64,000 bases of DNA from Candidatus Obscuribacterales bacterium (GTDB lineage Bacteria; Cyanobacteriota; Vampirovibrionia; Obscuribacterales; Obscuribacteraceae), in assembly GCA_019752635.1 (NCBI GenBank), contig JAIELX010000083.1, positions 36,835 to 100,834 on the forward strand, read 5' to 3'. Shown piece by piece: positions 54,958 to 63,644 of this stretch. The position numbers and the translations under genes were made by a program. The notes beneath the pieces are model-generated. The model saw nothing but the letters and a program-made list of their open reading frames with translations, was not told where the DNA came from and made no database searches. The stretch's first letter is position 1. Every line of letters starts with the position of its first letter.

Positions 54958-56292
54958 TTGAGACAAAACCACGACGTGTTGTTCATTAGATCCGGCAATC
55001 AATTGAAACCCATTCTTTTCGCGATAGCGATGCTCGCGGGTCAGCTCTATGCGATCGCCGAGTGCCTGGCATCAAATACGATACCGGAGATAATCTATCA
55101 CCACCAGGCACCGGACTCGACTCTTAGCAATGAGGATGCTGTCAATCGGTTAATGGTTCAAATCGAAAAACAGCCTAACAAACCGGAGAACTACGTGCGA
55201 TTGGCGCAGGCTGTCTTGCAAATGGGGTTGGAAAACTCTGCGTGCGAGACGCTGGATAAAATGGAACGTGCTTGTCCAGGGAGCTTCATGAATGAGTTTC
55301 GCAAATCTCTGGATGACGATGAATTGTTTGCCCGGGAATTCCTGATGTATGCGCAACTGAATTACTATGCGCAACCGGAGGTGCAATACTACATTGCTAA
55401 AGCTCTGCGCGAACATAATTTTGTGGACAAGGCACGCGACGTGCTAGACAAACTAACAGCTCGCGGCTACTACGTAAAGGGAGCTTATTCGCTAGCGGCA
55501 GACATAGCGCTGCAAGAGCAACGGTGGAGCGACGCTTACAAGTATGCAACCAAAGAGTTGAAACATAATCCATCCGATTTGAATGCAGTTCAGTATCGAC
55601 TGTGGGCAATGAACAAACTTGGAATACTTTCAGACGCCGAGGCACCCGCGCTAAAAGCAGCTTACGTCAGTAACCCGGCAAGCACAGACATCGGAGTGCT
55701 TTATGGCGATTTTCTAGTACGCAATCGCCGCCCGGAAGAAGCTGTCAAACCACTGCTCCATGGTCTTACGGCAACGAGCGACGAAAGGATGCTTCAGTTG
55801 GCTGAGACTGACTTATGCCGAATTTTTGCAAAGCAGACTGACCCGCAGATCGACGACATGTTTTACAGCTTTCTGCGGCAACAGAACCCGGACGTTCTCC
55901 TGAAGTCACTGCTTCAATTGAAAGTAGCACGCGTGCTAATTACAACAGGCCGCTATGAGTTGGCGAAGCGCTACCTGACTGATAGTCTGTCTACATCGAC
56001 ATTCTTTTCCGCCGGTCTGTACAAGGATCTCGCCCGTGTTGCAGAGCTGCAAGGCTCAGAAAGTGATGCACAACAATACTATGAACGTGCCTTTTCGATC
56101 GACCCGAACAACAAAGCGACATGGTTGCAGTATCAGCAATTTAAGGCAGCCATGGAAAGAAAGAAGCAGAGGAAATTGGCGAGCCAACGCGATATCGCCG
56201 GGCGCATCAAGAAAGTGCTTCAACCACCGGCAGCTTCGACTGGAGTCGCTACACGAAAGAAGCCAGCCATGGTAGATTGGCAGTGGCGCTAG
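54958..56292 (+). CDS. Exported TPR-repeat protein
   Basis: About 444 residues with a signal-like N-terminus (LKPILFAIAMLAGQLYAIAECLA) and a solenoid of TPR-like repeats, for instance PENYVRLAQAVLQMGLENSACETLD, VQYYIAKALREHNFVDKARDVLDKL and AELQGSESDAQQYYERAFSIDPNNKATW. The basic C-terminus (ERKKQRKLASQ) is not repetitive. TTG 54958 opens the frame; GTG 54976 is an alternative. It is 3 bp after the preceding exported-protein gene and probably assembles a complex with exported neighbours. Confidence 0.8.
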   Translation: MRQNHDVLFIRSGNQLKPILFAIAMLAGQLYAIAECLASNTIPEIIYHHQAPDSTLSNEDAVNRLMVQIEKQPNKPENYVRLAQAVLQMGLENSACETLDKMERACPGSFMNEFRKSLDDDELFAREFLMYAQLNYYAQPEVQYYIAKALREHNFVDKARDVLDKLTARGYYVKGAYSLAADIALQEQRWSDAYKYATKELKHNPSDLNAVQYRLWAMNKLGILSDAEAPALKAAYVSNPASTDIGVLYGDFLVRNRRPEEAVKPLLHGLTATSDERMLQLAETDLCRIFAKQTDPQIDDMFYSFLRQQNPDVLLKSLLQLKVARVLITTGRYELAKRYLTDSLSTSTFFSAGLYKDLARVAELQGSESDAQQYYERAFSIDPNNKATWLQYQQFKAAMERKKQRKLASQRDIAGRIKKVLQPPAASTGVATRKKPAMVDWQWR

Positions 56293-56625
56293 TGACACAC
56301 CGAATCTACTGCTCGAAGATTCGCACCACAAACTCGAGCGCATTGAAATTGCGTTCATGATCGTACGGCGTTTGCACGAACGTCTGATGTTTCTAATATT
56401 CGGTTTCACTTTGTGTAGTTGGCTCAAGTGTCGCATCGTCACGCGGACTCGGTATGCCCCGTCCATGGTGCGCAGACTTGCAAACAGGCGGCAAACAGCG
56501 CTTGAACACACACAGTTCTTGATTGGCAACGGTGTCATAAGCGGTGCTGTCATTCATTGTAGGGGAACACCTTAAAATCTGCAGCCGTCTCAAAAAACGA
56601 ACGTGAGAATACTGGAGGTGCTTCC
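56293..56625. other. 333-bp gap without a supported gene
   Basis: Short frames on both strands have unnatural residue use. The end contains GGAGGTGCTTCC, the ribosome site of the following small gene, and presumably its promoter. Nothing else is recognised. Confidence 0.45.
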
Positions 56626-56919
56626 ATGCAGAAGCTTTTTTCAAAATTCCTTCTTGCTGTTCTCGCCACGGGAACGTTAGCTGTAGGCGTGCAAGGTGCT
56701 GCCGAAGCTCAAAGGTACTGGGGTGGCTATTATGATTATGGCTACTCACCGTACTATGCGGGCTTCAACTATAATCCGTACTACAACGGTTACAACCGTG
56801 CCGGGTGGAGCTACTACAACAGCCCCTATTCGTGGAATTCGGGTTACTGGAACGGCGATAGCGCTATAAACACAGGTGCACGCTTTCTGCTGCACGGTCT
56901 CCTCGACGAGATTTTCTGA
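56626..56919 (+). CDS. Small exported Tyr/Gly/Asn-rich protein
   Basis: The 97-residue protein has a signal peptide (FLLAVLATGTLAVGVQGAAEAQ) followed by about 50 residues dominated by Tyr, Gly, Asn, Ser and Trp (YWGGYYDYGYSPYYAGF, YNPYYNGYNRAGWSYYN), then a short helical end. GGAGGTGC lies before ATG 56626. Such low-complexity, aromatic-rich exported proteins are found as surface or matrix components; no exact role is known. A strong hairpin follows the gene. Confidence 0.75.
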   Translation: MQKLFSKFLLAVLATGTLAVGVQGAAEAQRYWGGYYDYGYSPYYAGFNYNPYYNGYNRAGWSYYNSPYSWNSGYWNGDSAINTGARFLLHGLLDEIF

Positions 56920-56942
56920 GGACCGGGTGAGAATGGCAACCT

Positions 56943-56978
56943 CGAGGGCGGGTGATGCGCAGGCATTGCCCGCCCTCG
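56943..56978. terminator. GC-rich bidirectional terminator hairpin
   Basis: CGAGGGCGGG (56943-56952) pairs exactly with CCCGCCCTCG (56969-56978), and the 16-base loop can pair further (ATGC with GCAT). It lies between the convergent small exported protein and the alpha-2-macroglobulin gene. Only a short TT follows. Confidence 0.65.
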
Positions 56979-57017
56979 TTCATAGGCGCCCCTAAGTTGC
57001 CAGCCCGAGACTTTCAC

Positions 57018-60000
57018 CTACTCGTTGACTACCAGGCGATCTCCGCTGGAGTAGCCGCGCACGGCTTTTGTGTACATCCCTTCGAAGGTAACAGGGTTGA
57101 CGTTAAACTTTCCGGGCATCTCCATTCGCAGCAACGACTGAAACTCGCATTTTCCTGCAGGCAGCATATTAGCGAAGAAAACAATACGGTCGTCCAATAC
57201 GTCCTGGTGCGACCACCAGTAGTCCATAGCGTAGCCTTCGCTGGGAAGCGCCGAGGTCGGCATATTTACCCCGTCGTTACTTTTGCTTGTCACTTCCGCG
57301 CCGCTGGGCAGCGCAGCGTCAATCATTACGTATGGTACCGAAACCGGGCTATTGATCTGAAGTTTCATCAGTATGGTCTCGCCAGCTTTGACACCTTCAT
57401 CGGTTAGCTCAACCGCTCTGATCACTTTCTGTCTTGTCTTCGCATCAACGTAAGGCACCAACTTATAGAACTTGCGTTCGATCGTAAGATCCGGCGGCGA
57501 GGAGCGCGCCACGACCTGACGTCCGGGGAGAATTGGTCGTTTATACGACAACAGACTCGAGTAGTAAAGTCTTCCCGAGCCGAATTTTTTGATTTGTAGT
57601 TGTGCTTCACTTCCTTTGAGAGGCACAGTGAGTGACTGCTCCTTTCCGTACTGATTGTTCTTGTTAAACACAAAAGAGACCAATGATTTGCCATCCGCCA
57701 AAGCTGATGCCGTGAAGTTAGTCGGCTTTTGGCGCGACCCGTGCAGTTCGTCTTCAAGCATGGCGATGAAAACGCGCGCAGTAGTTTTTGTATTCACCCA
57801 ACCGTTTTGGTCGTGCTGCAATATGATCCACCGCCTGATCGAACTCAGAAGTTTTTCATTATCCGGCTCCATAGCGAGGACCGCTTGCATGGCTAATGCT
57901 GTCGTTTCAACACCAGTGAACCGATATGTATAATCAACCGCGTGCCGCTCACCCAACTTCTCGCTCAGTTCCGATGTGTGCTCCCACGTCGTGTACTCCC
58001 AGTTCTTGTTGGCAAGGTGCAAGAGCTGATCGTAAACACCTCGGGCGGCTTTATCTTGTCCTTGTTTCTTCAGGGCGATGGTTAAATAGCTGAGCCCTTC
58101 GGGCCCCATTTGTATTGAACTGCCAACTTGGTTGATCAGTGCGTCCACCTCCATGGTGTCGCCCCATAGTGCCGATGCATACGCGACGTAGGCGAGATCT
58201 GTTCTCGATTCTCTGCCTGCTTCCGGTTTCGTCTTGCATAGTTCCTTCAGCCTAGTTTTGCCGGAGTCAATCATCGACTGATCAACCGTGTAACCAGCTT
58301 GCCTGAGGAGATAGAGTCCTTCCATGACATATGCTGTTAGATAAGGGTTCGATTGATCGCCGCGCCACCAGCCCCAGCCGCCGTCGTCATTTTGGTGCTC
58401 AGCCAACTTGATGAAGCATCTTCTTTGGACATCCTTAAAGAGCTCCACTGTCCCCTTATCCAGTGGAAGATCCAACTTCCTGTGCAGCTCCATCGCCACC
58501 ACGGAAGGCATCATCCGGCTCATTGTTTGCTCAGTGCAACCATAAGGATAATCAATCAGTTCATCGAAACTTCCCAGTACCGGACCAATGGCGGACGAGG
58601 CAACGGAGATCTCAAACTTCCCCGTGCCTGGAATGGCATCCGCAGTCAGTTTCATCGGCAAAGCTGTTACAAGCGTATCGTCCCTGAGAATTCCATTTTT
58701 CGAAGCAAACACAGGGAAGCTAAATCCGCGAACCGGAATTTCCTGACGAAGTGCGTCGGAGTCGGTTTGTCCCAACGCTGTCAGTTCCAGTTTTGCTGTT
58801 CCTTCGCCCTTGACTGTTACAGGCCAGCTGAGACGCCCGATTCCTTTCGGAGTTATGCGCACTGTCTGCTCAAGAGGAGTGCTGAAGGCAAGTTGATTCG
58901 ATGCTTTCAACACAACTTTAACCGTCTGCTCCTTGCTGGAGTAGTTGTGAACCATTCCGGAGATGACCCCCTGATCTCCCTGCGTAAAAAATCGCGGCAG
59001 AGACAATCGTGCCAGCACTTCTTTCGAAACGGTCACCTGTGCCTTTCCTGTGCCGAATTCGGCGCCCTTGGACGCAGCAGACGCAGTAACTCGCCAGCCT
59101 GTCAGATTATCGGGAAGTTTGAATTTTACTGATGCAAGACCACCGGAGTTGGTGACAATTTTGCCGGACCAGAATGCAGAATCCAGAAAACTACTTCGCA
59201 CTGACTTCAGCGATGCGAACGAAGTTGTAGGATTGGCGGTCTCAATAACCGTACAATCCCCTTGCGGACCGATCGTTCCATTGGTAGCTCCCACCAACAC
59301 GGGAGCACTGGCAGTCGGTGCGAAGTATCCACCGCCACCACGGCTTTCAGCATCCGCACTCTGCGCGCATAGCCTTTCGCAGCAAACAGTTGACCGATTC
59401 TGCGGAAAGAAAAGCCATCCGATGTTTATCAGCTCAGGGGTCGGCAGCACTGGAGGCGCCTGGCTTTCGTCGAAGCCAAACAATGTACGCGATTGAAAAT
59501 ACCGGGTAGAGTAGAAAGACTGAGCGATATCGTGAGTGTCGGGTTTGACCGCATACAAGCTTTCGTCGACAACCGATACTATGAGTTCCGTATTGGAGGC
59601 TGGAGTCCCGTTCGCATTCTTTACGGCGAAATTGATGGATGCGGTATCGGCCGGCTTGTACTCAGTTTTTTCCGGTTTAACATCTACATTCAAAACAAAG
59701 GGTTCCGGGTAGATCAAAACTGAAGCCGCGGCTTCCAGTGTTTTGCGCTTGTCGTTTACAGCGACAATGTTGAGCATACACTCAGGCGTATATTCTTTCT
59801 TAACTGGAAACTCCACCACGTTCGTCGAGTTGTTAAGTTCCAGTCCTTGATAGTGGTACAGTTCCACTCCCGAAACTGATGCCAAAGCTGCGCTCCGCCC
59901 GAACGACTTTGACGGCAAGGAGATAACGGCCCGTACCTTTTCGCCGGGCTTGTAGACCGGCTTGTCCAGCTCTATTTTGACCTCTTGTGTGTCTGAAACC

Positions 60001-62165
60001 CACTGCTCGATGCCTGGAGCTGAGAGCCAAAAGTAGCTATAGTCTCGCACACTATGCCCGGCACCATCGGTAGCGGCGACCGACAAATGATACTGACCAC
60101 CGGGAAGCGCAGGTGGGAGTTTAACCGAGATGTCTGCTTTGCCGTGAGCATCAGTGGTGACGGATTGCTGTGCCACCACTTTCATCTTTGGGTTTTCACC
60201 ATAGGGGGTCTCCCAGTATTCGACTGCAACTTTTACAAGCTTGTTGCTGACGGGGTGTTTCTCATAATCGATGGCAGTGACTTTTGCATTTAGTGCTTCG
60301 CCCGGGTTCAAAACAGTGCTGTCGGACTTCAGTACCAGGGCATATTGCCCGGCGGTCAGGAGCGCGTCACCGGAACCGTCCGCGGTCTTGCGACTAAGGT
60401 CTGTAACCGAAACATTGAACGACATCGACTTTTCGCCATACCGTCCATCGAATGGAACCTCCTCTTTCCCTATGGCCGGTGTAGACACCGTTATGATTGC
60501 GGCGCCATTCTCATCCGTTACGGCATCGCCCTCAATCGGTGCACTCGCGCCACCGTAGTATCTAGGCATCTCCATCTGCCGAGGTCGATTGCTGAAGAAC
60601 TTATAGTAAGCGGGCGCTTCCTTCAGCTCCGAGCGAATCTGATCATTTGGAAAAGTGTAAGCAGAGAAATGGACTTTTGCATTTTTTACCGGACCTCCAA
60701 AAAAGTACTTCGCATTCACCTTTACCTGGAGTTTGTCACCAGCGATGGTGACTGGGCTAATTGGCGCGACCGTCACTTCGTATTCCGGTTTACGGTACTG
60801 CATCACTTCAATAGTGGCGTTGGATGTGGATGTACCTTCGTTCATTGACGTCGTAATCGTGTAGCTTCCCGTTTTAGCGTCATTCGCAATCTTGAAATGT
60901 CCGTCAAAATCGCCGAACTCTCCCGTCCTCAAACTCGTGACTTGGACCTGTTTTCCTTCGGGATCGGTAATCGTAAGCCCTACGGGCTTGTTTGCACCCG
61001 GATTTTGCAAGCCATTTGCTTCAATATTGCGTACGATTCCTTTAAAGTAAACGTCCTGCCCTAGTCGGTACACGGTTCGATCACTAATGAGGTCGACGAT
61101 AGGCTGGGACGAGCCAGTCGCCAGATCGGGAGCGGATGTACAGGCCTCCCAGTCTCCATCATAGTAGGCGCCGTAACCGCTCTCGGACCAAGATCGCCCA
61201 TCTGAAGATGTGGCCGCAAACTCCAACCGCGGGGCATATCCATCGCTGCCGCCCGGGTCAGTCGAATAATTGAGGTTGCCCGCCCCGAGATATTTAGCAT
61301 CGATTTCAACACAACCGTCAGCCCAAGTTCTAGTTTCTCGTACCTTAGCTAATGGTGATTGCTCTTCTGTATGCGGATCGGACAATGCGGCAGTCGGTCT
61401 AAACACTTCGATCAAGGCATTGGGAACTGGCTTCAACGATACAACGTTAAACGCCTTCAGAAGAACTTTGTTGCCAGTGCCGGCGCGAATAATCAGGCCA
61501 AGGTCCGACACTCGAAATGCGCCGGTAGAAGTTCTATCCGCTTTCCCCTCAGGGCTTATACCTTCGACGACATAAATGTAGTCACCCAACGGTAGTTTGG
61601 GCGCAACCGCTACGGCCTGTCCTTCTAAAAACTCGCGAAACTGGAAGCCACCATTAACAGTGGCAACGGGGTCATGCAGGTGCTTACGATCGAAGTACTC
61701 CTGCGGCACGCTTGGCACCAGAGTTCGCTCGAACCGGGCCAGGTCCTTCACTTTTTTGGTAAGTTGGTCCGGTGTACGCTTGTAGATCTTTACTCTGTAA
61801 CCGGAGAGCCCGTGCGAATTGATCTGCAGCGTCAAACTTTCATTAGTGCTGATCTGCCTAGGCGGCATTCCAGCTGACATGGCCTTATAAGTTGTCCACA
61901 GGAACAGCGGACTAAGCTGACTTCGCAGCCAGCCGCTCGACGCGAAGCACGTTGTTACCACGACACCAGCCAAGGCTAATCGTCCGGTAAAGATCCAAAA
62001 TCCTGTTTTCCTGGAGTCCCCCGTCATTGCTGCGGTTGAAGAGTCTTCCGTCGCATTCGCATTTGGATTGGCGGTTGAATTCGTGCCTGAAATCTCTGTT
62101 GACTCCGTTGTCCTTTTAAACGGTGCTGGATTCGCAGAGCCATCTTTATCTGCAGGATCAACCAT
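57018..62165 (-). CDS. Alpha-2-macroglobulin family protein with thioester motif
   Basis: The 1715-residue protein has an N-terminal membrane anchor (about residues 50-75, FTGRLALAGVVVTTCFASSGW) instead of a lipobox. MG2-type domains with VDLISDRTVYRLGQDVYFKG and related strands follow to about residue 900. A Cys/Gly-rich bait-like segment (about 900-975) precedes the A2M domain, which opens with SSFLDSAFWSGKIVTN and LPDNLTGWRVTAS. The thioester site is YGCTEQ with Cys1210. The helical thioester domain has DGGWGWWRGDQ. Such bacterial proteins trap proteases in the periplasm and often pair with PbpC, which is not seen here. The bait-like part contains GATNGTIGPQG, also present in the nearby pilin. 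GGAGAG lies before ATG 62165. Confidence 0.94.
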   Translation of the reverse strand: MVDPADKDGSANPAPFKRTTESTEISGTNSTANPNANATEDSSTAAMTGDSRKTGFWIFTGRLALAGVVVTTCFASSGWLRSQLSPLFLWTTYKAMSAGMPPRQISTNESLTLQINSHGLSGYRVKIYKRTPDQLTKKVKDLARFERTLVPSVPQEYFDRKHLHDPVATVNGGFQFREFLEGQAVAVAPKLPLGDYIYVVEGISPEGKADRTSTGAFRVSDLGLIIRAGTGNKVLLKAFNVVSLKPVPNALIEVFRPTAALSDPHTEEQSPLAKVRETRTWADGCVEIDAKYLGAGNLNYSTDPGGSDGYAPRLEFAATSSDGRSWSESGYGAYYDGDWEACTSAPDLATGSSQPIVDLISDRTVYRLGQDVYFKGIVRNIEANGLQNPGANKPVGLTITDPEGKQVQVTSLRTGEFGDFDGHFKIANDAKTGSYTITTSMNEGTSTSNATIEVMQYRKPEYEVTVAPISPVTIAGDKLQVKVNAKYFFGGPVKNAKVHFSAYTFPNDQIRSELKEAPAYYKFFSNRPRQMEMPRYYGGASAPIEGDAVTDENGAAIITVSTPAIGKEEVPFDGRYGEKSMSFNVSVTDLSRKTADGSGDALLTAGQYALVLKSDSTVLNPGEALNAKVTAIDYEKHPVSNKLVKVAVEYWETPYGENPKMKVVAQQSVTTDAHGKADISVKLPPALPGGQYHLSVAATDGAGHSVRDYSYFWLSAPGIEQWVSDTQEVKIELDKPVYKPGEKVRAVISLPSKSFGRSAALASVSGVELYHYQGLELNNSTNVVEFPVKKEYTPECMLNIVAVNDKRKTLEAAASVLIYPEPFVLNVDVKPEKTEYKPADTASINFAVKNANGTPASNTELIVSVVDESLYAVKPDTHDIAQSFYSTRYFQSRTLFGFDESQAPPVLPTPELINIGWLFFPQNRSTVCCERLCAQSADAESRGGGGYFAPTASAPVLVGATNGTIGPQGDCTVIETANPTTSFASLKSVRSSFLDSAFWSGKIVTNSGGLASVKFKLPDNLTGWRVTASAASKGAEFGTGKAQVTVSKEVLARLSLPRFFTQGDQGVISGMVHNYSSKEQTVKVVLKASNQLAFSTPLEQTVRITPKGIGRLSWPVTVKGEGTAKLELTALGQTDSDALRQEIPVRGFSFPVFASKNGILRDDTLVTALPMKLTADAIPGTGKFEISVASSAIGPVLGSFDELIDYPYGCTEQTMSRMMPSVVAMELHRKLDLPLDKGTVELFKDVQRRCFIKLAEHQNDDGGWGWWRGDQSNPYLTAYVMEGLYLLRQAGYTVDQSMIDSGKTRLKELCKTKPEAGRESRTDLAYVAYASALWGDTMEVDALINQVGSSIQMGPEGLSYLTIALKKQGQDKAARGVYDQLLHLANKNWEYTTWEHTSELSEKLGERHAVDYTYRFTGVETTALAMQAVLAMEPDNEKLLSSIRRWIILQHDQNGWVNTKTTARVFIAMLEDELHGSRQKPTNFTASALADGKSLVSFVFNKNNQYGKEQSLTVPLKGSEAQLQIKKFGSGRLYYSSLLSYKRPILPGRQVVARSSPPDLTIERKFYKLVPYVDAKTRQKVIRAVELTDEGVKAGETILMKLQINSPVSVPYVMIDAALPSGAEVTSKSNDGVNMPTSALPSEGYAMDYWWSHQDVLDDRIVFFANMLPAGKCEFQSLLRMEMPGKFNVNPVTFEGMYTKAVRGYSSGDRLVVNE

Positions 62166-62254
62166 TTTCGACTATTCTCTCCGACTTGCTGGGCACGATG
62201 TACTTTGAGGCCTATACCCGGATGTGCCCCTTACTAAGATGGCTGATTGGAGCA

Positions 62255-62276
62255 GGAAAAACACCCGGAAAAACAC
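62255..62276. repeat. Tandem 10-bp direct repeat upstream of the macroglobulin gene
   Basis: GGAAAAACAC occurs twice, at 62255-62264 and 62267-62276, with a 12-base period, about one helical turn. It lies 90-111 bp before the reverse-strand macroglobulin start. Direct repeats in phase are typical of binding sites for response-regulator dimers. The regulator is unknown. Confidence 0.45.
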
Positions 62277-62351
62277 TACAAACCTCTGTGCAGACACAAG
62301 TTTGACAATCTAGTTCATTATGTTTGAGTAAGGGGACAGGGAGATTCGGTG

Positions 62352-62863
62352 ATGGAATCGATGGACGTTTGGAGTATTGTATCGGGCATCTTCGCCTGTC
62401 TTTTCGGCATCTATTTTTTCAATGCGTACTCGAAAGGTCCCGAGGTTTTACACGTTTCGCAGAAAAGTCACTATCCGTTTTACCTTCCCGCAGCGTTTTT
62501 TTCCTGGCTGCCGCATGCATCGACTTTTGCAATGTCTACGCAAAAAGTCTGGCCACCGGCGTATCGCTGCTGCAAATGTTGGTCGCCGCGTTTACATTCG
62601 CGTACTTGAAGAAGCAATTGAGTCCACGCAGCTGGCAAGGATTCCTGGACGTGTTCATCGTAATAGGAACGTTTTGCGTTGGACTGATCGCCATTCCCAC
62701 AGTAGTCTTTCGACTGCCGCCCAACTCTCCGCTGATTCCACTTCTCAGCATTATGGCTGTGGCGTTTGTTGTCATCTCGCCGGTCTGGACAATCCTTCTG
62801 ATGCGCCATCTGGCCAAGCGCAGAGAGAAGCTATCGCCGCTAAGAGATGACGAAAAGGCATAA
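62352..62863 (+). CDS. Small multi-helix membrane protein interrupted by a frameshift at a T7 run
   Basis: ATG 62352 (GGGAG upstream) opens a frame reading MDVWSIVSGIFACLFGIYFF and continues to PFYLPAAFF, where it meets seven T (62496-62502). The sensible continuation, LAAACIDFCNVYAKSLATG, lies in another frame and runs to 62863, giving several more helices (LQMLVAAFTFAYL, FIVIGTFCVGLIAIP, LLSIMAVAFVVISP) and a basic end. One extra T would join both halves into one protein of about 170 residues. It may be a real mutation, a sequencing error in the homopolymer, or transcriptional slippage. The family is unknown. Confidence 0.65.
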
Positions 62864-62883
62864 CGCTCCCTCCGCACCATAGC

Positions 62884-62955
62884 TCAATCTTCTTCACGCG
62901 ATTGATCAGAAGTGCGGTCAGAAAAGTCCCACTCTTCTTTCTCACTTTCGCTCAT
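62884..62955 (-). CDS. Possible 23-residue acidic peptide, translationally coupled
   Basis: The ATG at 62955 overlaps the stop of the upstream Cys-rich gene (ATGA overlap). It codes for a very polar peptide (begins MSESEKEEWDF, ends SREED). It is too short to be sure. Confidence 0.25.
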   Translation of the reverse strand: MSESEKEEWDFSDRTSDQSREED

Positions 62956-63140
62956 TTCTTGAAGCAGTCCCGACAAGGGAAAGAATATGATCCATCCGGA
63001 TTCGTCGGGAGTCGTTTTGCGTAAGTTGCGTACCAATCGGGCTCTACGCTGATGTGGCACAGTGGATTTGCGCAGCCTTCCTTGGGACAGAAGAGATAAG
63101 TCCCGTGCACCTCAAACCAGGGATCGCCGCTAGCGGGCAA
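62952..63140 (-). CDS. Small Cys-rich protein, possible zinc binder
   Basis: The 62-residue frame starts at TTG 63140, immediately after the pilin stop. It has FCPKEGCANPLCH in the middle and FPCRDCFKK at the end, spaced as possible metal ligands. No ribosome site is clear, but coupling to the pilin could explain translation. The composition is protein-like. The function is unknown. Confidence 0.45.
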   Translation of the reverse strand: MPASGDPWFEVHGTYLFCPKEGCANPLCHISVEPDWYATYAKRLPTNPDGSYSFPCRDCFKK

Positions 63141-63644
63141 TTAGCTGAACAGATTGGCGTCACGTGCAGAAGCGACCAGCCAGTTGATTACACCGGGCGT
63201 CGCCATTCCACCGGTAACACCACACATTCCCCAGATAATGCGCTTCATTGCGTCTTGAGTTCCCGCGGACATACACATGAAACCCATGATAATGGTGGGT
63301 CCGCCCCACGCAATGCCGAGAATTTCCATGCCATTGGCGATGATGTTGCAGAGAGCTTCCAAGTTTGCGAGGTTGTTTACTCGCACCGTACCAGCTGTGT
63401 TCACGCCCTGAATTACGGTTGCATCGCCGCCCTGAGGTCCGATCGTCCCATTTGTGGCGCCCTGCAGCCGCGGAGCTTCCGTCGTTCCGCCCTGCATTGC
63501 CTGGGCTCCAGTGAAATTCCCTGAGTTATTGGTTTGGTTGCCGGTGTCGGCAGTTGAGCTGAAGGCATCCTGTGCCGACGCGTCTAGCGGCAACGCGAAT
63601 GCCGCGATAAAAATGACACAGATGGTTAGCAATCTGACGCTCAT
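63141..63644 (-). CDS. VirB2/TrbC-like pilin-type protein
   Basis: The 167-residue protein has a signal peptide (LLTICVIFIAAFALPLDASAQ), a polar Asn/Thr/Gly-rich stretch of about 60 residues with GATNGTIGPQGGDATVI, then two membrane helices (about 95-120, MEILGIAWGGPTIIMGFMCM, and 130-155, IIWGMCGVTGGMATPGVI) joined by a short polar loop. This signal peptide plus two-helix hairpin is the layout of VirB2/TrbC major pilins of type IV secretion; the N-terminal spacer is longer than usual. No other T4SS gene is inside the window, although the upstream side is cut off by the right edge. Confidence 0.65.
   Translation of the reverse strand: MSVRLLTICVIFIAAFALPLDASAQDAFSSTADTGNQTNNSGNFTGAQAMQGGTTEAPRLQGATNGTIGPQGGDATVIQGVNTAGTVRVNNLANLEALCNIIANGMEILGIAWGGPTIIMGFMCMSAGTQDAMKRIIWGMCGVTGGMATPGVINWLVASARDANLFS

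Noticed and set aside
56056..56749. Reverse-strand frames over the TPR end and the small Tyr-rich gene
   Set aside because: They are antisense to well-supported genes, have unnatural residue use and no ribosome site.
62302..62307. TTGACA as a -35 box before the frameshifted membrane gene
   Set aside because: A perfect -35, but no acceptable -10 at 15-19 bp downstream.
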